A stretch of 64,000 nt of DNA from Kitasatospora fiedleri (GTDB taxonomy: Bacteria > Actinomycetota > Actinomycetes > Streptomycetales > Streptomycetaceae), in assembly GCF_948472415.1 (NCBI RefSeq), contig NZ_OX419519.1, positions 3,472,001-3,536,000 of the forward strand. The letters run 5' to 3'. This document shows positions 41,463-50,706 of this stretch, piece after piece. Position numbers and translations under genes: made by a program. Each line of letters starts with the position of its first letter. Position 1 is the first letter of the stretch. The notes under the pieces are model-generated. The model was not told where the DNA came from. It was given only the letters and a program-made list of their open reading frames with translations, and ran no database searches.

Positions 41463-42280
41463 CTCATGTCCTTCAGCGTCGGCACCTGCGCCGGTGTCAC
41501 ACCCCGCGCGGAAACTTTTTCCCCGGCCGTTCCCCCGGCCGTCCCGGCAGTCGTCCCACCTGCCGTCCCACCTGCGGCTCCGCCCGCTGCCCCGCCCGCG
41601 GCTCCGCCGGCCGCCCGGCGGGGCACCCCGGCGGCGGCTCCCCCGCTCTGCTCCAGCACCCGGGCCAGCCGCTTGAGCCCGCGGTGGGCGGCCATCCGGA
41701 CGCTGCCGGAGCGCTTGCCGAGCACCTTCGCGGCGCTCTCCGCGTCCAGCCCGAGCACCACCCGCAGCAGCACCGCCTCGGCCTGGTCGGGCGGCAGCGA
41801 GGCGATCAGCGCGAGCGCGTCGGAGGTGGCGACGGTGGCCATCGCCTGGCCCGCGGTGTCCTCGGCGGCGGCCAGTTCGGCGAGGTACTCCACCGGCAGG
41901 TCGGCGACCGGTCGGCGGCGCACCCGGCGCAGGTGGTCCATCGCCCGGTTGCGGGCCACCGTCGCGGCCCAGCCGCGGAACCCGTCCGCGTCGCCGCGGA
42001 AGCCCGGCAGGTCGCGGGCGATCTGCAGCCACGCCTCGGACGCGATGTCCTCGGCGTCCTCGGCCCGCCCGCCGACCAGCACCCGCAGGTAGCGCAGCAG
42101 CCCCGGCTGGACGGCCCGGAACAGGACCCGGAACGCCTCCTCGTCGCCCGCCTGGGCGGCGCGGACGGCCGCGGCGAGGTCGGCCCGCCGGGCGGGCGGA
42201 CGGTCCGGTCCGGAGGGGCGGTCGAGCCGCTCCCCGTCGTCCGCCCCGTGGTGTTCAGCTCTGTGCACCCGCCACATCAT
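41459..42280 (-). CDS. ECF-type RNA polymerase sigma factor
   Basis: About 273 residues. Sigma2 region: VRAAQAGDEEAFRVLFRAVQPGLLRYLRVLVG, EDAEDIASEAWLQIARDL, FRGWAATVARNRAMDHLRR. Sigma4 region: LIASLPPDQAEAVLLRVVLGLDAESAAKVLGKRSGSVRMAAHRGLKRLARVL. A C-terminal tail of about 45 residues is a Gly/Ala/Thr repeat (GGAAGGAAGG...), unusual for ECF proteins. ATGA overlap with the following gene marks a two-gene operon. Gene symbol and regulon are not clear. Confidence 0.9.
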   Translation of the reverse strand: MMWRVHRAEHHGADDGERLDRPSGPDRPPARRADLAAAVRAAQAGDEEAFRVLFRAVQPGLLRYLRVLVGGRAEDAEDIASEAWLQIARDLPGFRGDADGFRGWAATVARNRAMDHLRRVRRRPVADLPVEYLAELAAAEDTAGQAMATVATSDALALIASLPPDQAEAVLLRVVLGLDAESAAKVLGKRSGSVRMAAHRGLKRLARVLEQSGGAAAGVPRRAAGGAAGGAAGGAAGGTAGGTTAGTAGGTAGEKVSARGVTPAQVPTLKDMR

Positions 42281-42554
42281 GCGGCATCCGGGGGAACGCT
42301 CCCACCGCCGGGGCGCGGCCCGGCCGGTGACGGACCGGTGGTGGAGCCGGGCCCGCCCGGCGCGGGGCCGACCCGGCCCGGTCGGCCGTCAGCCCGGCTC
42401 GGTGTCCCGGGCCGCAGGGCCCGAGCCGGACCGACCTTCGTCCCGCCGACCGCTGTCCTTCGCCCGCGGTCCGCCCCCACTCACCCGCCATACCGTGCAC
42501 ATAAGGGGCAATTCACCCCGATTCCACCCGTGGACGAGGAGGCCGGGAACCGGC

Positions 42555-43253
42555 ATGCGCACCGCCCAGGAGCTGTACACGACGGGGATACGCGACCACT
42601 TCGCGCCCGCCCTGCGCGGGCTCGGCTTCCAGGGCTGGCGGCACTCCTTCTCGCTGCCCGACCGCGAGCGCTGGGCGGTGCTCGGCGTGCGCGCGGTGGT
42701 CGGCGACGGGCGGGTCCGGTACACCGTCAACCTGTCCGTCACCGACAAGGCCGCCTGGGACCGGCGCAGCATCCGTCCCGACGCCAACTCCCCCACCGGG
42801 CTGGAGCGTTGGCACTCGCACATCGGCGAGCTGCTGCCGGTCGGCGGCGAGGTCTGGTGGGAGGTGGCGCCCGGGCCGCGCTGGCTGATCGCCGTCGAGG
42901 ACTCGGTGGCCGCCGTCCGCGGCTACGCGCTGCCCGAACTGCGCCGCCGGCTGGTCGCCGACGACCGCGAGCGGTACCTGGGCCAGGCCGAGCTCGACGG
43001 CGTCAACGGCGCCCTCGCCGCCGCCCACCTGGCCCGCATCCAGCGCGCCGAACTGACCGTCGGTGTCCTGGAGTTGTACGGTGCGTGGAGCCGGCACGAC
43101 CCGGCCGCGCAGGCCGTCCTGGCGGGCGCCGCCCGCGGCTTCCTCTCCGTCCGGGACGCCCGCTTCCACACCGTCCGGGCGCTCGACACGCTCGGCCGGA
43201 CGCTCTGGGAGTTCCGCCGCCCCGAGGACGGGAACCATCCCGGAGCGGGCTGA
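42555..43253 (+). CDS. DUF4304-like protein
   Basis: 232 residues. The opening AQELYTTGIRDHFAPALRGLGFQGWRHSFSLPDRERWAVLGVRAV is the DUF4304 pattern (a C-terminal toxin-immunity-like or uncharacterised fold). No catalytic motif is visible. It is divergent from the ECF sigma gene across a 274-bp GC-rich gap. The function is unknown; similarity is by eye only. Confidence 0.7.
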   Translation: MRTAQELYTTGIRDHFAPALRGLGFQGWRHSFSLPDRERWAVLGVRAVVGDGRVRYTVNLSVTDKAAWDRRSIRPDANSPTGLERWHSHIGELLPVGGEVWWEVAPGPRWLIAVEDSVAAVRGYALPELRRRLVADDRERYLGQAELDGVNGALAAAHLARIQRAELTVGVLELYGAWSRHDPAAQAVLAGAARGFLSVRDARFHTVRALDTLGRTLWEFRRPEDGNHPGAG

Positions 43254-43319
43254 GTCCCTGTCAGTGGCGGTGCGCCGGAGCACCGGTGGGGCGCACGGGA
43301 CGAACCGCGGGGGGCGGAC

Positions 43320-44036
43320 ATGACGGGGACGACGGTGGCAGCGCACGAGGAACGGCGGCTCGACTGGGACGGCTGCCTGAACGTCCGCGACCTCGGCCTG
43401 CTGCCCACCCGGGACGGGCGGCGCACCCGCACCGGCGCGGTGGTCCGCGCCGACAACCTCGACCGGCTCACCGCCGAGGGCCAGCACGCGCTGCTCGGGT
43501 ACGGCGTGCGCACCGTCGTCGACCTGCGCGACGCCGCCGAGTACCGGCCGCTGCTGCCCGCCCCCGACGGCGTCGACCTGGTCCGCGTCCCGCTCGACGC
43601 GCTGGCCGGGCCCGACTGGTGGGCCCGGTTCGGTGCCCTGGACGGCACCCCGCTCTCGTTCCGCCCCTACCTCGACCACTGTCGGCCGGCCGTCTCCGAG
43701 CTGGTCGCCGCCGTCGCCCGGGCCCGCCCCGGCGCCGTCGTGGTGCACTGCGGGGCCGGCCGCGACCGCACCGGCCTGGCCGCCCTGGTCCTGCTCGCCC
43801 TGGCCGGGGCCACGCCCGCCGCGATCGCCGAGGACTACCTGCTCTCCGCCGCCAACCTGCGGCCGATGTGGGCGCTCCTCGACCGCCCCGAGGAGGAGGC
43901 CGGCATCGCCCGCGTCCTCGCCGACGCCGACACCACCCCCGAGCGGGCGCTGCACGAGGTCCTCGCCGAGTTCGACGCCGAGCAGTGGCTGCCCGCCGGG
44001 GACGTCGCCGCCGTCCGGGCCCGGCTGCTGGGCTGA
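43320..44036 (+). CDS. Tyrosine-specific protein phosphatase (HCx5R)
   Basis: 238 residues. CLNVRDLGLLPTRDGRRTRTGAVVRADNLDRL is the N-terminal pattern of the actinobacterial Tyr/Ser phosphatase family, and VVHCGAGRDRTG is the P-loop (Cys144, Arg150). DLRDAAEY supplies the general-acid region. It should be a dual-specificity or lipid phosphatase in the PtpB class. It follows the DUF4304 gene by 66 bp on the same strand, then the methyltransferase gene 69 bp later. Confidence 0.92.
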   Translation: MTGTTVAAHEERRLDWDGCLNVRDLGLLPTRDGRRTRTGAVVRADNLDRLTAEGQHALLGYGVRTVVDLRDAAEYRPLLPAPDGVDLVRVPLDALAGPDWWARFGALDGTPLSFRPYLDHCRPAVSELVAAVARARPGAVVVHCGAGRDRTGLAALVLLALAGATPAAIAEDYLLSAANLRPMWALLDRPEEEAGIARVLADADTTPERALHEVLAEFDAEQWLPAGDVAAVRARLLG

Positions 44037-44105
44037 GCCCCGGCGCGGCCGGACGGGGACTTAATCGTTCGCGGCGCGGCCGGGCGGCGCAGGATACTGC
44101 CCGGC

Positions 44106-44807
44106 ATGACGGACTTCTCGCTGTTCGACACCCGCGGCTACCCCACCGTCGACGTCCGCACCGGCTACGCCGGGTGGGTCGACAGCTACGAGAGCACCGT
44201 GCAGGACGCGATGGACCTCGACGTGCTGGCGGCGCTCGCCGTCCCGCGCTGGGCCGACGCCGCCACCGCCGTCGACCTCGGCTGCGGCACCGGCCGCACC
44301 GGCGCCTGGCTGCGCGGGCGCGGCGTCGGCGCGGTGGACGGGGTCGACCTCACCCCCGAGATGCTCGCCCGCGCCCGCGAGCGCGGCGCGCACCGGCGGC
44401 TGGTCGAGGGCGACCTCGCCGCGACCGGCCTGGCCACCGGCGGCTACGACCTGGCCGCCTGCTCCCTCGTCGACGAGCACCTCCCCGACCTCGGCCCGCT
44501 CTACCGCGAGGCCCACCGGCTGGTCCGCCCCGGCGGCCTGTTCGTGCTGGTCGGCCTGCACCCCGCCTTCATCATGGCCGCGGGCATGCCCACCCACTAC
44601 GACGGCCCGGACGGCCCGATCGCCATCACCACCCACGTCCACCTGGTCAGCGACCACCTCACGGCCGGGCTGGCGGCGGGCTGGCGGCTCGCCGAGATGC
44701 GCGAGGAGGTGGTCGGCGACCGGTGGACGGCCCTCAAGCCCAAGTGGGAGCGCCACCGCGGCCAGCCGGTCTCGGCGGCGTACGTCTGGCGGAGCGAGCA
44801 GGGGTAG
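44106..44807 (+). CDS. Class I SAM-dependent methyltransferase
   Basis: 233 residues. Motif I VDLGCGTGRTGAWL (about 56-69), post-I DGVDLTPEMLARAR, and SLVDEHLPDLGPLYREAHRLVRPGGLFVLVG identify a Rossmann methyltransferase. The substrate is undetermined. GATACT stands 7 nt before the ATG with no ribosome-binding site, pointing to a leaderless message. Confidence 0.9.
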   Translation: MTDFSLFDTRGYPTVDVRTGYAGWVDSYESTVQDAMDLDVLAALAVPRWADAATAVDLGCGTGRTGAWLRGRGVGAVDGVDLTPEMLARARERGAHRRLVEGDLAATGLATGGYDLAACSLVDEHLPDLGPLYREAHRLVRPGGLFVLVGLHPAFIMAAGMPTHYDGPDGPIAITTHVHLVSDHLTAGLAAGWRLAEMREEVVGDRWTALKPKWERHRGQPVSAAYVWRSEQG

Positions 44808-44846
44808 GTGGGGGCGCGGGCGGGGGCCTCCCGGCCTCGCGGCCCG

Positions 44847-45341
44847 TCACCAGCCGGAGTTCGGGGCGGTCACGACCCGGGTGCGGCCGTCCGCCCGGGC
44901 GGCGAGGGCCGCTTCGAGGCGCAGGGCGCGGGCCGGACCGACCAGGGCGAGCGCCTCGGGGACGGGGGCCCAGCGGTAGGCGTCGAGTTCGCCCGGCGGG
45001 AGGGTGATCGGGGTGTCGGCCGGGAAGACGCCCAGGTCGAAGAGGAAGTGGCAGGCGGGGTGGTCGAGTTCGCCGCTCGGGTTGGTCCAGGCGACGGTCA
45101 GCAGGTCGCCGGCCTCGCGGTGCAGCCCGGTCTCCTCGTGGAGTTCGCGGGTCGCGCACTGCCGCGGGTCCTCGCCGAGGTCGACGGTGCCGCCGACGAA
45201 CTGCCAGCCGGGGCGGTAGCCCGGCTTGACGATCAGGACCCGGCCGTCGGGGTCGGTGATCAGGCAGCCCGCGGCGGCGTAGACGCGGTGCAGGGAGGCG
45301 AGCCACTCCTCGCGGGAGGCGAACTCGGGGGTGTCGGCCAT
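44847..45341 (-). CDS. Nudix hydrolase
   Basis: 164 residues. The Nudix box is GGTVDLGEDPRQCATRELHEETGL (about 50-73) with the REx2EE core. GCLITDPDGRVLIVKPGYRPGWQFVGG precedes it. It should hydrolyse a nucleoside-diphosphate-linked compound in the cytosol. It is convergent with the methyltransferase gene. Confidence 0.9.
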   Translation of the reverse strand: MADTPEFASREEWLASLHRVYAAAGCLITDPDGRVLIVKPGYRPGWQFVGGTVDLGEDPRQCATRELHEETGLHREAGDLLTVAWTNPSGELDHPACHFLFDLGVFPADTPITLPPGELDAYRWAPVPEALALVGPARALRLEAALAARADGRTRVVTAPNSGW

Positions 45342-45414
45342 GGCGCTCCTTCGGCGGGGGCGTGAATCTGCGGCCCCACTCTCCCACCCCCGCCGGGGTG
45401 TTCGCCGGGGCGTC

Positions 45415-45714
45415 TCAGTGCGCCGAGTGCCGTTCCGCGCCGCGGTGCCGGTGGCCCGGCAGGCTGGAATGGAGGGCGGGCCCGTCGGCCGGGCCGACCC
45501 CGGTGGGCATCCGGTGGCCGCCGTGGCCGAACGGCTCGTCGCCGTGGCCGAACGGTTCGTCGCCGTGATGGGGGCCGGTGCGGGTGGCGAGGGCGCCGCC
45601 GGCCTGCGGCTGCGGGGCGAGGGGCGCCGGATCGGCGGCCATGCCGCGCTGCTCCAGCAGTTCCCGGGTGCCCCGGCGGAGCATGGCCGTCCGGTCGGTC
45701 GATCGCTCGGTCAT
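45415..45714 (-). CDS. Hypothetical His-rich protein with 7-residue repeats
   Basis: 99 residues with GGGAGA before the ATG. The N-terminal 30 residues are helical and basic (RTAMLRRGTRELLEQRGM). The C-terminal 55 are Gly/His/Pro-rich and contain a double GDEPFGH repeat, encoded by a 21-bp tandem repeat at 45520-45561. The histidines could bind metal. Family unknown. Confidence 0.55.
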   Translation of the reverse strand: MTERSTDRTAMLRRGTRELLEQRGMAADPAPLAPQPQAGGALATRTGPHHGDEPFGHGDEPFGHGGHRMPTGVGPADGPALHSSLPGHRHRGAERHSAH

Positions 45715-45839
45715 CGTCGATCTCCCTTCATTCCTTCATCAGTCCGATATGCCCGTTTATCGACGCGTGTACACCCGGGTGCACCGGCCCCCTTGCCGGA
45801 ACGGCCGGACCGGGTCGGGGCGGTGTGGGACCATGCCGC

Positions 45840-48308
45840 GTGGCCACGGTGATACAAGCCGACGAATCCGAGGAGTCCCGGACGCCCCCGCCCCCGGCGC
45901 GGGCCGGGCGGGCGGACCGCGTCCGCCACCCCGCCGCGCTGATCCGGCTGGTCGCCGGGGTCTGCTGGATTCTGCTGGTGCTGCTGCTGGCCGGGTACGC
46001 CCGGTCCTCCGTCTTCGGCCTGGACAGCGACGTGGCCCGCGGCCTCGACCTGCTGCCCTGGCCGCCCGCCAAGCTCACCGCCGCGCTGTGCGGCGCCGCG
46101 CTGCTCACCGTCCCGCTCGGCTTCGCCCTCGACCGGGTGCTGCGCGCCGACGGCCGCCGGGTCGCCGACGCCGTACTGGCCGCCGTCCTCGCCTACGGCC
46201 TCTCGCTCGGCCTGGACCTGCTGATCGGCGACCTCGCCACCCTCACCCACCCGCTGCCCGTCGGCCCCGGCCGCACCGACCCGGTGTACGGGCACCTCGC
46301 GCCGGTGCTGGCCTTCATGACCGCCCTGGGCACCGCCGGGCGGCGGCGCTGGCGCACCGCGCTGGGCGTCACGCTCGGCCTGTCCGGCCTGTCCGGGCTG
46401 ATCACCGGGTACGCCACCCCGCTGTCGCTGGCGCTGGCCCTGCTGCTGGGCTGGACCACCGCGCACGCCGCCCGGTACGCCGTCGGCGAGCCGGTCGCCT
46501 CGCCCACCGAGGGCCAGATCGCCACCGCCCTGGCCGGCTCCGGCGTCCGCCCGGACACCGTGCTCACCCTGGGGACCGGCCGCTACCTGGTCACCCAGCA
46601 CGACGGCCGTCCCGACCTCGACGTCCACCTGCTCGACCGGTACGCGCAGGCCAGCGGGCTGCTCGGCCACCTGTGGCTGGCGCTGCGGCTGCGCACCGCG
46701 CCCCGCCCGCTCGGCCTGCGCCCGCTGCGCGCCGGGCTGGAGCACCAGACCCTGCTCGGCCACGCCGCGTCCGCCGCCGGGGCCCGCACCCGGCTGCCCG
46801 TCGCGGTGGTCGAACTCGGCCCGGACGCCGCCCTGGTGGCCTACCGGCGGATCGACGCCCGGCCGTTCGCCGAACTCTTCGCCGAGCCGGCCGCGCCCGG
46901 CGACGACCCGGCGGACGGTGTCCCGTACGACGACCTCCCCGACGGCCCCACCGACGCCGAACTGCGCGACGCCTGGCAGCAGTTGGCGCTGCTCCAGCGG
47001 CGCCGGATCGCCCACCGCTCGCTCTCCCCGAACACCGTGCTGCTGGACGCCGAGGGCAAGGTCCACCTGGTCGGGCTGGCCCGCGGCGAGATCGCCGCGA
47101 GCGAACTGCTGCTGCGGCTGGACGTCGCCGGGCTGCTCGCCGTGCTGGCCGTGCACGCCGGGCCGGAACGGGCGGTGCGGGCCGCGATCGAGGTGCTCGG
47201 GCCCGGCCCGGTCGGCACCGCGCTGCCGCTGCTGCAACCGATCGCGCTGGCCCGCGACACCCGGGCCGCGCTGGCCCGGCACCGGAACCTGACCGCCGAC
47301 CTGCGGGCCGAGGTGCAGCGCCGGATGCCGCAGGCCACCGCCGTGCCCGTCCGGTTGGAGCGGCTGCGCCCGCGCACCCTGCTCACCGTCGCCGCCTGCG
47401 TCGCGGTCGGGTACGCGCTGCTGCAGTTCCTGTTCGGCAGCGACGGCAACCCGATCGCCCTGGTCGCCCAGTCCGACCCGCTGTGGCTGGCCGGCGCGGC
47501 GCTCTGGGCGGCGGCCAGCTACCCCGTGGCGACCTTCGCGTTCAGCGGCTTCGTCCCCGAGCAGCTGTCGTTCCGCGCCACGCTGGCCGCCCAGACGGCC
47601 GGCTCGTTCGTGAAGGTGGTCGCGCCCGGCGGCGTCGGCGGCCTCGCCCTGAACACCCGCTACCTCCAGTGCGCGGGCATCCCCACCGCGCAGGCGATGT
47701 CCAGCATCGGCGTCAGCCAGCTGTTCGGCCTGGTGCTGCACATGCTCCAGCTCGCCGTGTTCAGCGCCCTGGTCGGCGTGGACGGCACCCCGCCCGGGGC
47801 CGAGTCCGCACCGTCGGCCGGCGGCTGGGTGCTCTGGCTGGCCGGGGCGGCCGGCGCGGTGGTCGCGGTGTCGGTCGCCGCGGTGCCCTCGCTGCGGCGG
47901 CGCGCCCAGACCCTGCTGCGGCCGCTGCGCGCCGAGGTGCTGCCGCGCCTGCTCGACCTGGCCCAGCAGCCCGGACGGCTGGCCACCGGGGTGGCCGGGC
48001 AGCTGCTGGTGTCGATGTGCTTCGTGCTGTGCCTGTACTGCTGCACCCGGGCGGTCGGCCAGGACCCGGCCTTCAACGCCGTCGCGGTGAGCTTCCTGGC
48101 CGGGAACGCGGCGGGCAACGTGATCCCGACGCCGGGCGGCGTGGGCGGGGTCGAGGCCCTGATGCCCACCATGCTGACGTTCACCGGGCACATCGACCAC
48201 GCCGGTGCGATGGCCTCCGTCGTGCTGTTCCGGCTGCTCACCTTCATGCTGCCGGTGCTGCCGGGCTGGGCCGCCTTCGCCTGGCTCAAGCACCGCCGGG
48301 CGATCTGA
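45840..48308 (+). CDS. MprF-like flippase-domain membrane protein with degenerate kinase domain
   Basis: About 822 residues (GTG at 45840; an in-frame GTG at 45825 is also possible). Part 1 (30-230): six or so membrane helices. Part 2 (about 240-470): a protein-kinase-like fold in which the HRD motif is HRSLSPN and the DFG position reads LVGLARG, so catalysis is probably lost. Part 3 (about 515-820): the UPF0104/LPG-synthetase transmembrane domain with GSFVKVVAPGGVGGLALNTRYL and GNVIPTPGGVGGVEA. It likely handles a membrane lipid or glycan intermediate, gated by the pseudokinase. Confidence 0.85.
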   Translation: MATVIQADESEESRTPPPPARAGRADRVRHPAALIRLVAGVCWILLVLLLAGYARSSVFGLDSDVARGLDLLPWPPAKLTAALCGAALLTVPLGFALDRVLRADGRRVADAVLAAVLAYGLSLGLDLLIGDLATLTHPLPVGPGRTDPVYGHLAPVLAFMTALGTAGRRRWRTALGVTLGLSGLSGLITGYATPLSLALALLLGWTTAHAARYAVGEPVASPTEGQIATALAGSGVRPDTVLTLGTGRYLVTQHDGRPDLDVHLLDRYAQASGLLGHLWLALRLRTAPRPLGLRPLRAGLEHQTLLGHAASAAGARTRLPVAVVELGPDAALVAYRRIDARPFAELFAEPAAPGDDPADGVPYDDLPDGPTDAELRDAWQQLALLQRRRIAHRSLSPNTVLLDAEGKVHLVGLARGEIAASELLLRLDVAGLLAVLAVHAGPERAVRAAIEVLGPGPVGTALPLLQPIALARDTRAALARHRNLTADLRAEVQRRMPQATAVPVRLERLRPRTLLTVAACVAVGYALLQFLFGSDGNPIALVAQSDPLWLAGAALWAAASYPVATFAFSGFVPEQLSFRATLAAQTAGSFVKVVAPGGVGGLALNTRYLQCAGIPTAQAMSSIGVSQLFGLVLHMLQLAVFSALVGVDGTPPGAESAPSAGGWVLWLAGAAGAVVAVSVAAVPSLRRRAQTLLRPLRAEVLPRLLDLAQQPGRLATGVAGQLLVSMCFVLCLYCCTRAVGQDPAFNAVAVSFLAGNAAGNVIPTPGGVGGVEALMPTMLTFTGHIDHAGAMASVVLFRLLTFMLPVLPGWAAFAWLKHRRAI

Positions 48309-48373
48309 GCCGAGCCCGGCGGCACCGGGGAGCCGGCGGCACCGAGAGGCCGGCGGGAGCGGCGGGCGGAGGA

Positions 48374-48420
48374 GAGCGGTGGGCCGAGGGGAGCGGCGGG
48401 CCGAGGGGAGCGGCGGGCCG
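48374..48420. repeat. 17-bp tandem repeat
   Basis: Units 48374-48390, 48391-48407 and a partial 48408-48420 share GAGCGGCGGGCCGAGGG (one T for C in the first). It lies just past the end of the flippase-like gene and abuts the stop of the gene at 48421. Confidence 0.75.
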
Positions 48421-48648
48421 CTACTCCCGGTAGTCCTCGTCCTCCAGCGCGACCTCGCGGACCTGCTCCACCGCGTCGCCCTCGTCCGCGGGCTCCGCGC
48501 CCCGCTCGCGCCGCTGCCGCAACACCTCCAGGTCGTCCACCTCCGGCTCGGCCGCCGCCCGGTCCTGGTCGGCGGCCTCCAGCACGGTCGGGGACTGCTC
48601 GTCCTGCTCGTCCTCGGGATACTCCGGGTTCTCCGCATTGACACGCAT
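48421..48648 (-). CDS. Small acidic protein
   Basis: 75 residues, over one third Asp/Glu (NAENPEYPEDEQDEQS, EVDDLEVLRQRRERGAEP, ALEDEDYRE). No fold is evident; it is probably disordered. It is conserved-looking in composition to small streptomycete acidic proteins of unknown role. The ribosome-binding site is weak. Confidence 0.6.
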   Translation of the reverse strand: MRVNAENPEYPEDEQDEQSPTVLEAADQDRAAAEPEVDDLEVLRQRRERGAEPADEGDAVEQVREVALEDEDYRE

Positions 48649-48787
48649 ACCGCCAGTATCCGACCGAACCCCGGGGAACCCGAGCCTTTCCGGCGGCGGG
48701 TCCCGAATCCGCCGCCCGGGCCGCCGCCGGGGCCGCCGCCCGGCCGGGGCCCGTACGCGCGGGCTCAGGGCTCGGCGCGGAGCGGCC

Positions 48788-49600
48788 TCAGGACTGGGCG
48801 GGGGCCCGGCGCTTGGCGGACGGGACGACCAGCGGGGTGCCGGTCTCCGGGTCGGGGATGACCCGGCAGGGCAGCCGGAAGACCTCCTCGACCAGTTCGG
48901 CGGTGACCACCTCCTGCGGCGGACCGGCCGCCACCAGCCGGCCGTCGCGCAGGGCGACCAGGTGGGTGGCGTAGCGGGCGGCCTGGTTGAGGTCGTGCAG
49001 GACGGCGACCAGGGTGCGGCCCTGCTCCTGGTGCAGGCGGGCGCACAGGTCGAGGACCTCCATCTGGTGCGCGATGTCCAGGTAGGTGGTGGGCTCGTCG
49101 AGCAGCAGCAGCGGGGTCTGCTGGGCCAGCGCCATCGCGATCCAGACCCGCTGGCGCTGGCCGCCGGAGAGCTCGTCCACCGGCCGGTCGGCGAGTTCGG
49201 CGACGCCGGTGTCGGCCATCGCCTCGGCCACCACCCGCTCGTCCTCGGTCGACCACTGCCGCAGCACGCCCTGGTGCGGGTAGCGGCCGCGGGAGACCAG
49301 CTCGGCGACGGTGATGCCGTCCGGGGCGATGGACGACTGCGGCAGCAGGCCCAGGGTCCGGGCGACCTGCTTGGCGGGCAGCGTGGCGATCGACCGCCCG
49401 TCCAGCAGCACCTGCCCGGCGACCGGCTTGAGCGTCCGGGACAGCGCGCGCAGCAGGGTGGACTTGCCGCAGGCGTTCGGGCCGACCACCACGGTGAAGG
49501 AGTGGTCGGGGATGTCGACGGTCAGGCCCTCGGCGATGGTGCGCTTGTCGTAGGCGAGGGTCAGGTCGCGGCCGGCCAGGCGCGGCTCGGGCTGGGCCAT
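48788..49600 (-). CDS. Iron-siderophore ABC transporter ATPase (FecE-type)
   Basis: 270 residues. Walker A VGPNACGKSTLLRAL, Q-loop LGLLPQSS, signature LSGGQRQRVW, Walker B LLLLDEPTTYLD and H-loop VLHDLNQA. The PHQG and RYPHQGVLRQW region is the FecE/FhuC family style. It follows the two FecCD permease genes on the same strand. Together they import a Fe(III)-siderophore through the cytoplasmic membrane. GGAG with 7-nt spacing supports ATG at 49600. Confidence 0.93.
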   Translation of the reverse strand: MAQPEPRLAGRDLTLAYDKRTIAEGLTVDIPDHSFTVVVGPNACGKSTLLRALSRTLKPVAGQVLLDGRSIATLPAKQVARTLGLLPQSSIAPDGITVAELVSRGRYPHQGVLRQWSTEDERVVAEAMADTGVAELADRPVDELSGGQRQRVWIAMALAQQTPLLLLDEPTTYLDIAHQMEVLDLCARLHQEQGRTLVAVLHDLNQAARYATHLVALRDGRLVAAGPPQEVVTAELVEEVFRLPCRVIPDPETGTPLVVPSAKRRAPAQS

Positions 49601-49680
49601 CAAGGGCTCCGTTCGGGACGACGGGGACGACGGGGTGGACGGTACTCGGGCCGACGGCACCCGTGGGGACGGGCGGCCGG

Positions 49681-50706
49681 TCACAGGCGGCCGGCCCGGC
49701 GCTGGGTGGCGAGCAGCCAGACCAGGTAGCCGCCGCCGAGCACGCCGGTGACCACGCCGACCGGCAGCTGGCGGTCGCCGAACAGGTGCTGCGCGGCGAA
49801 GTCGGCGGTGACCAGCAGCGCGGCGCCGGTGCACATCGAGGCGGCCAGGTTCGGGCCCGGCGAGCGGGTGATCCGGCGGGCCAGCTGAGGGGCGGTCAGG
49901 GCCAGGAAGTTGACCGGCCCGGCCGCCGCCGCGGCCAGCGAGGCGAGCAGCACGGCGGCGCCCAGCAGCGCGATCCGCAGCCGCTCGGGACGCACGCCCA
50001 GCCCGCTCGCGGCGTCGTCGCCGAGCTCCAGGGCGCGCAGCGCGGGGCCGCAGACCAGCAGCACCAGCGGGACGAGCACGGCCAGCGCGACCGCCAGCGG
50101 CCGGGCCTGCTCCCAGCCCCGGCCGTCCAGGCTGCCGGTCAGCCAGAGCACCGCGCGGGCGGCGTCCATCAGCTGGGTGCGGGTCAGCAGGTAGCCGTTG
50201 ACGCCGGTGAGGATCGCCGCCGTCCCGATGCCGACCAGCACCAGCCGGGCGCCCTGCACGCCGCCGCGCCAGGCCAGCGCGTAGATCAGCACGCCGGTGA
50301 CCAGCCCGCCCGCCACCGCGCCGCCGGCCAGCGCGGCGCTGGAGCCGCCCGCCACCACGACCAGCAGCGCGCCGGTGGCCGCGCCCTGGGTGAACCCGAG
50401 GATGTCCGGGCTGCCCAGCGGGTTGCGCACCAGCGTCTGGAACAGCGCCCCGGCCAGCGCCAGCGCCGCGCCGACCAGCAGCGCGGTGGCCACCCGGGGC
50501 AGCCGCAGCTGGTTGACGATGAAGTCCTCGGCGACGCTCCCGCCGCCGAACAGCGTCCGCACCACCTCGCCGGGCGCGATCGGGTAGTCCCCGCGCCCGA
50601 GCGCCAGCACCCCCACCCCCAGCGCCACCAGTACGGCCCCCGCGCAGACCGCCAACGCCCGCGGCCGGTACCGCACCGACCACCCGCCGACCCGCAACGT
50701 CCTCAT
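49681..50706 (-). CDS. FecCD-type siderophore permease 2
   Basis: 341 residues with the FecCD pattern: LRLPRVATALLVGAALALAGALFQTLVRNPLGSPDILGFTQGA, GGVVTG/LIYALAWRG, LGVRPERLR and VGVVTGVLGGGYLVWLLA. About ten membrane helices. It is the second permease of the pair that form the heterodimer with the permease at 50807-51841; 100 bp separates them. Confidence 0.93.
   Translation of the reverse strand: MRTLRVGGWSVRYRPRALAVCAGAVLVALGVGVLALGRGDYPIAPGEVVRTLFGGGSVAEDFIVNQLRLPRVATALLVGAALALAGALFQTLVRNPLGSPDILGFTQGAATGALLVVVAGGSSAALAGGAVAGGLVTGVLIYALAWRGGVQGARLVLVGIGTAAILTGVNGYLLTRTQLMDAARAVLWLTGSLDGRGWEQARPLAVALAVLVPLVLLVCGPALRALELGDDAASGLGVRPERLRIALLGAAVLLASLAAAAAGPVNFLALTAPQLARRITRSPGPNLAASMCTGAALLVTADFAAQHLFGDRQLPVGVVTGVLGGGYLVWLLATQRRAGRL

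Noticed and set aside
41177..45007. 1276-codon plus-strand frame spanning several genes
   Set aside because: It crosses the ECF sigma, phosphatase and methyltransferase genes in wrong frames and has no family pattern.
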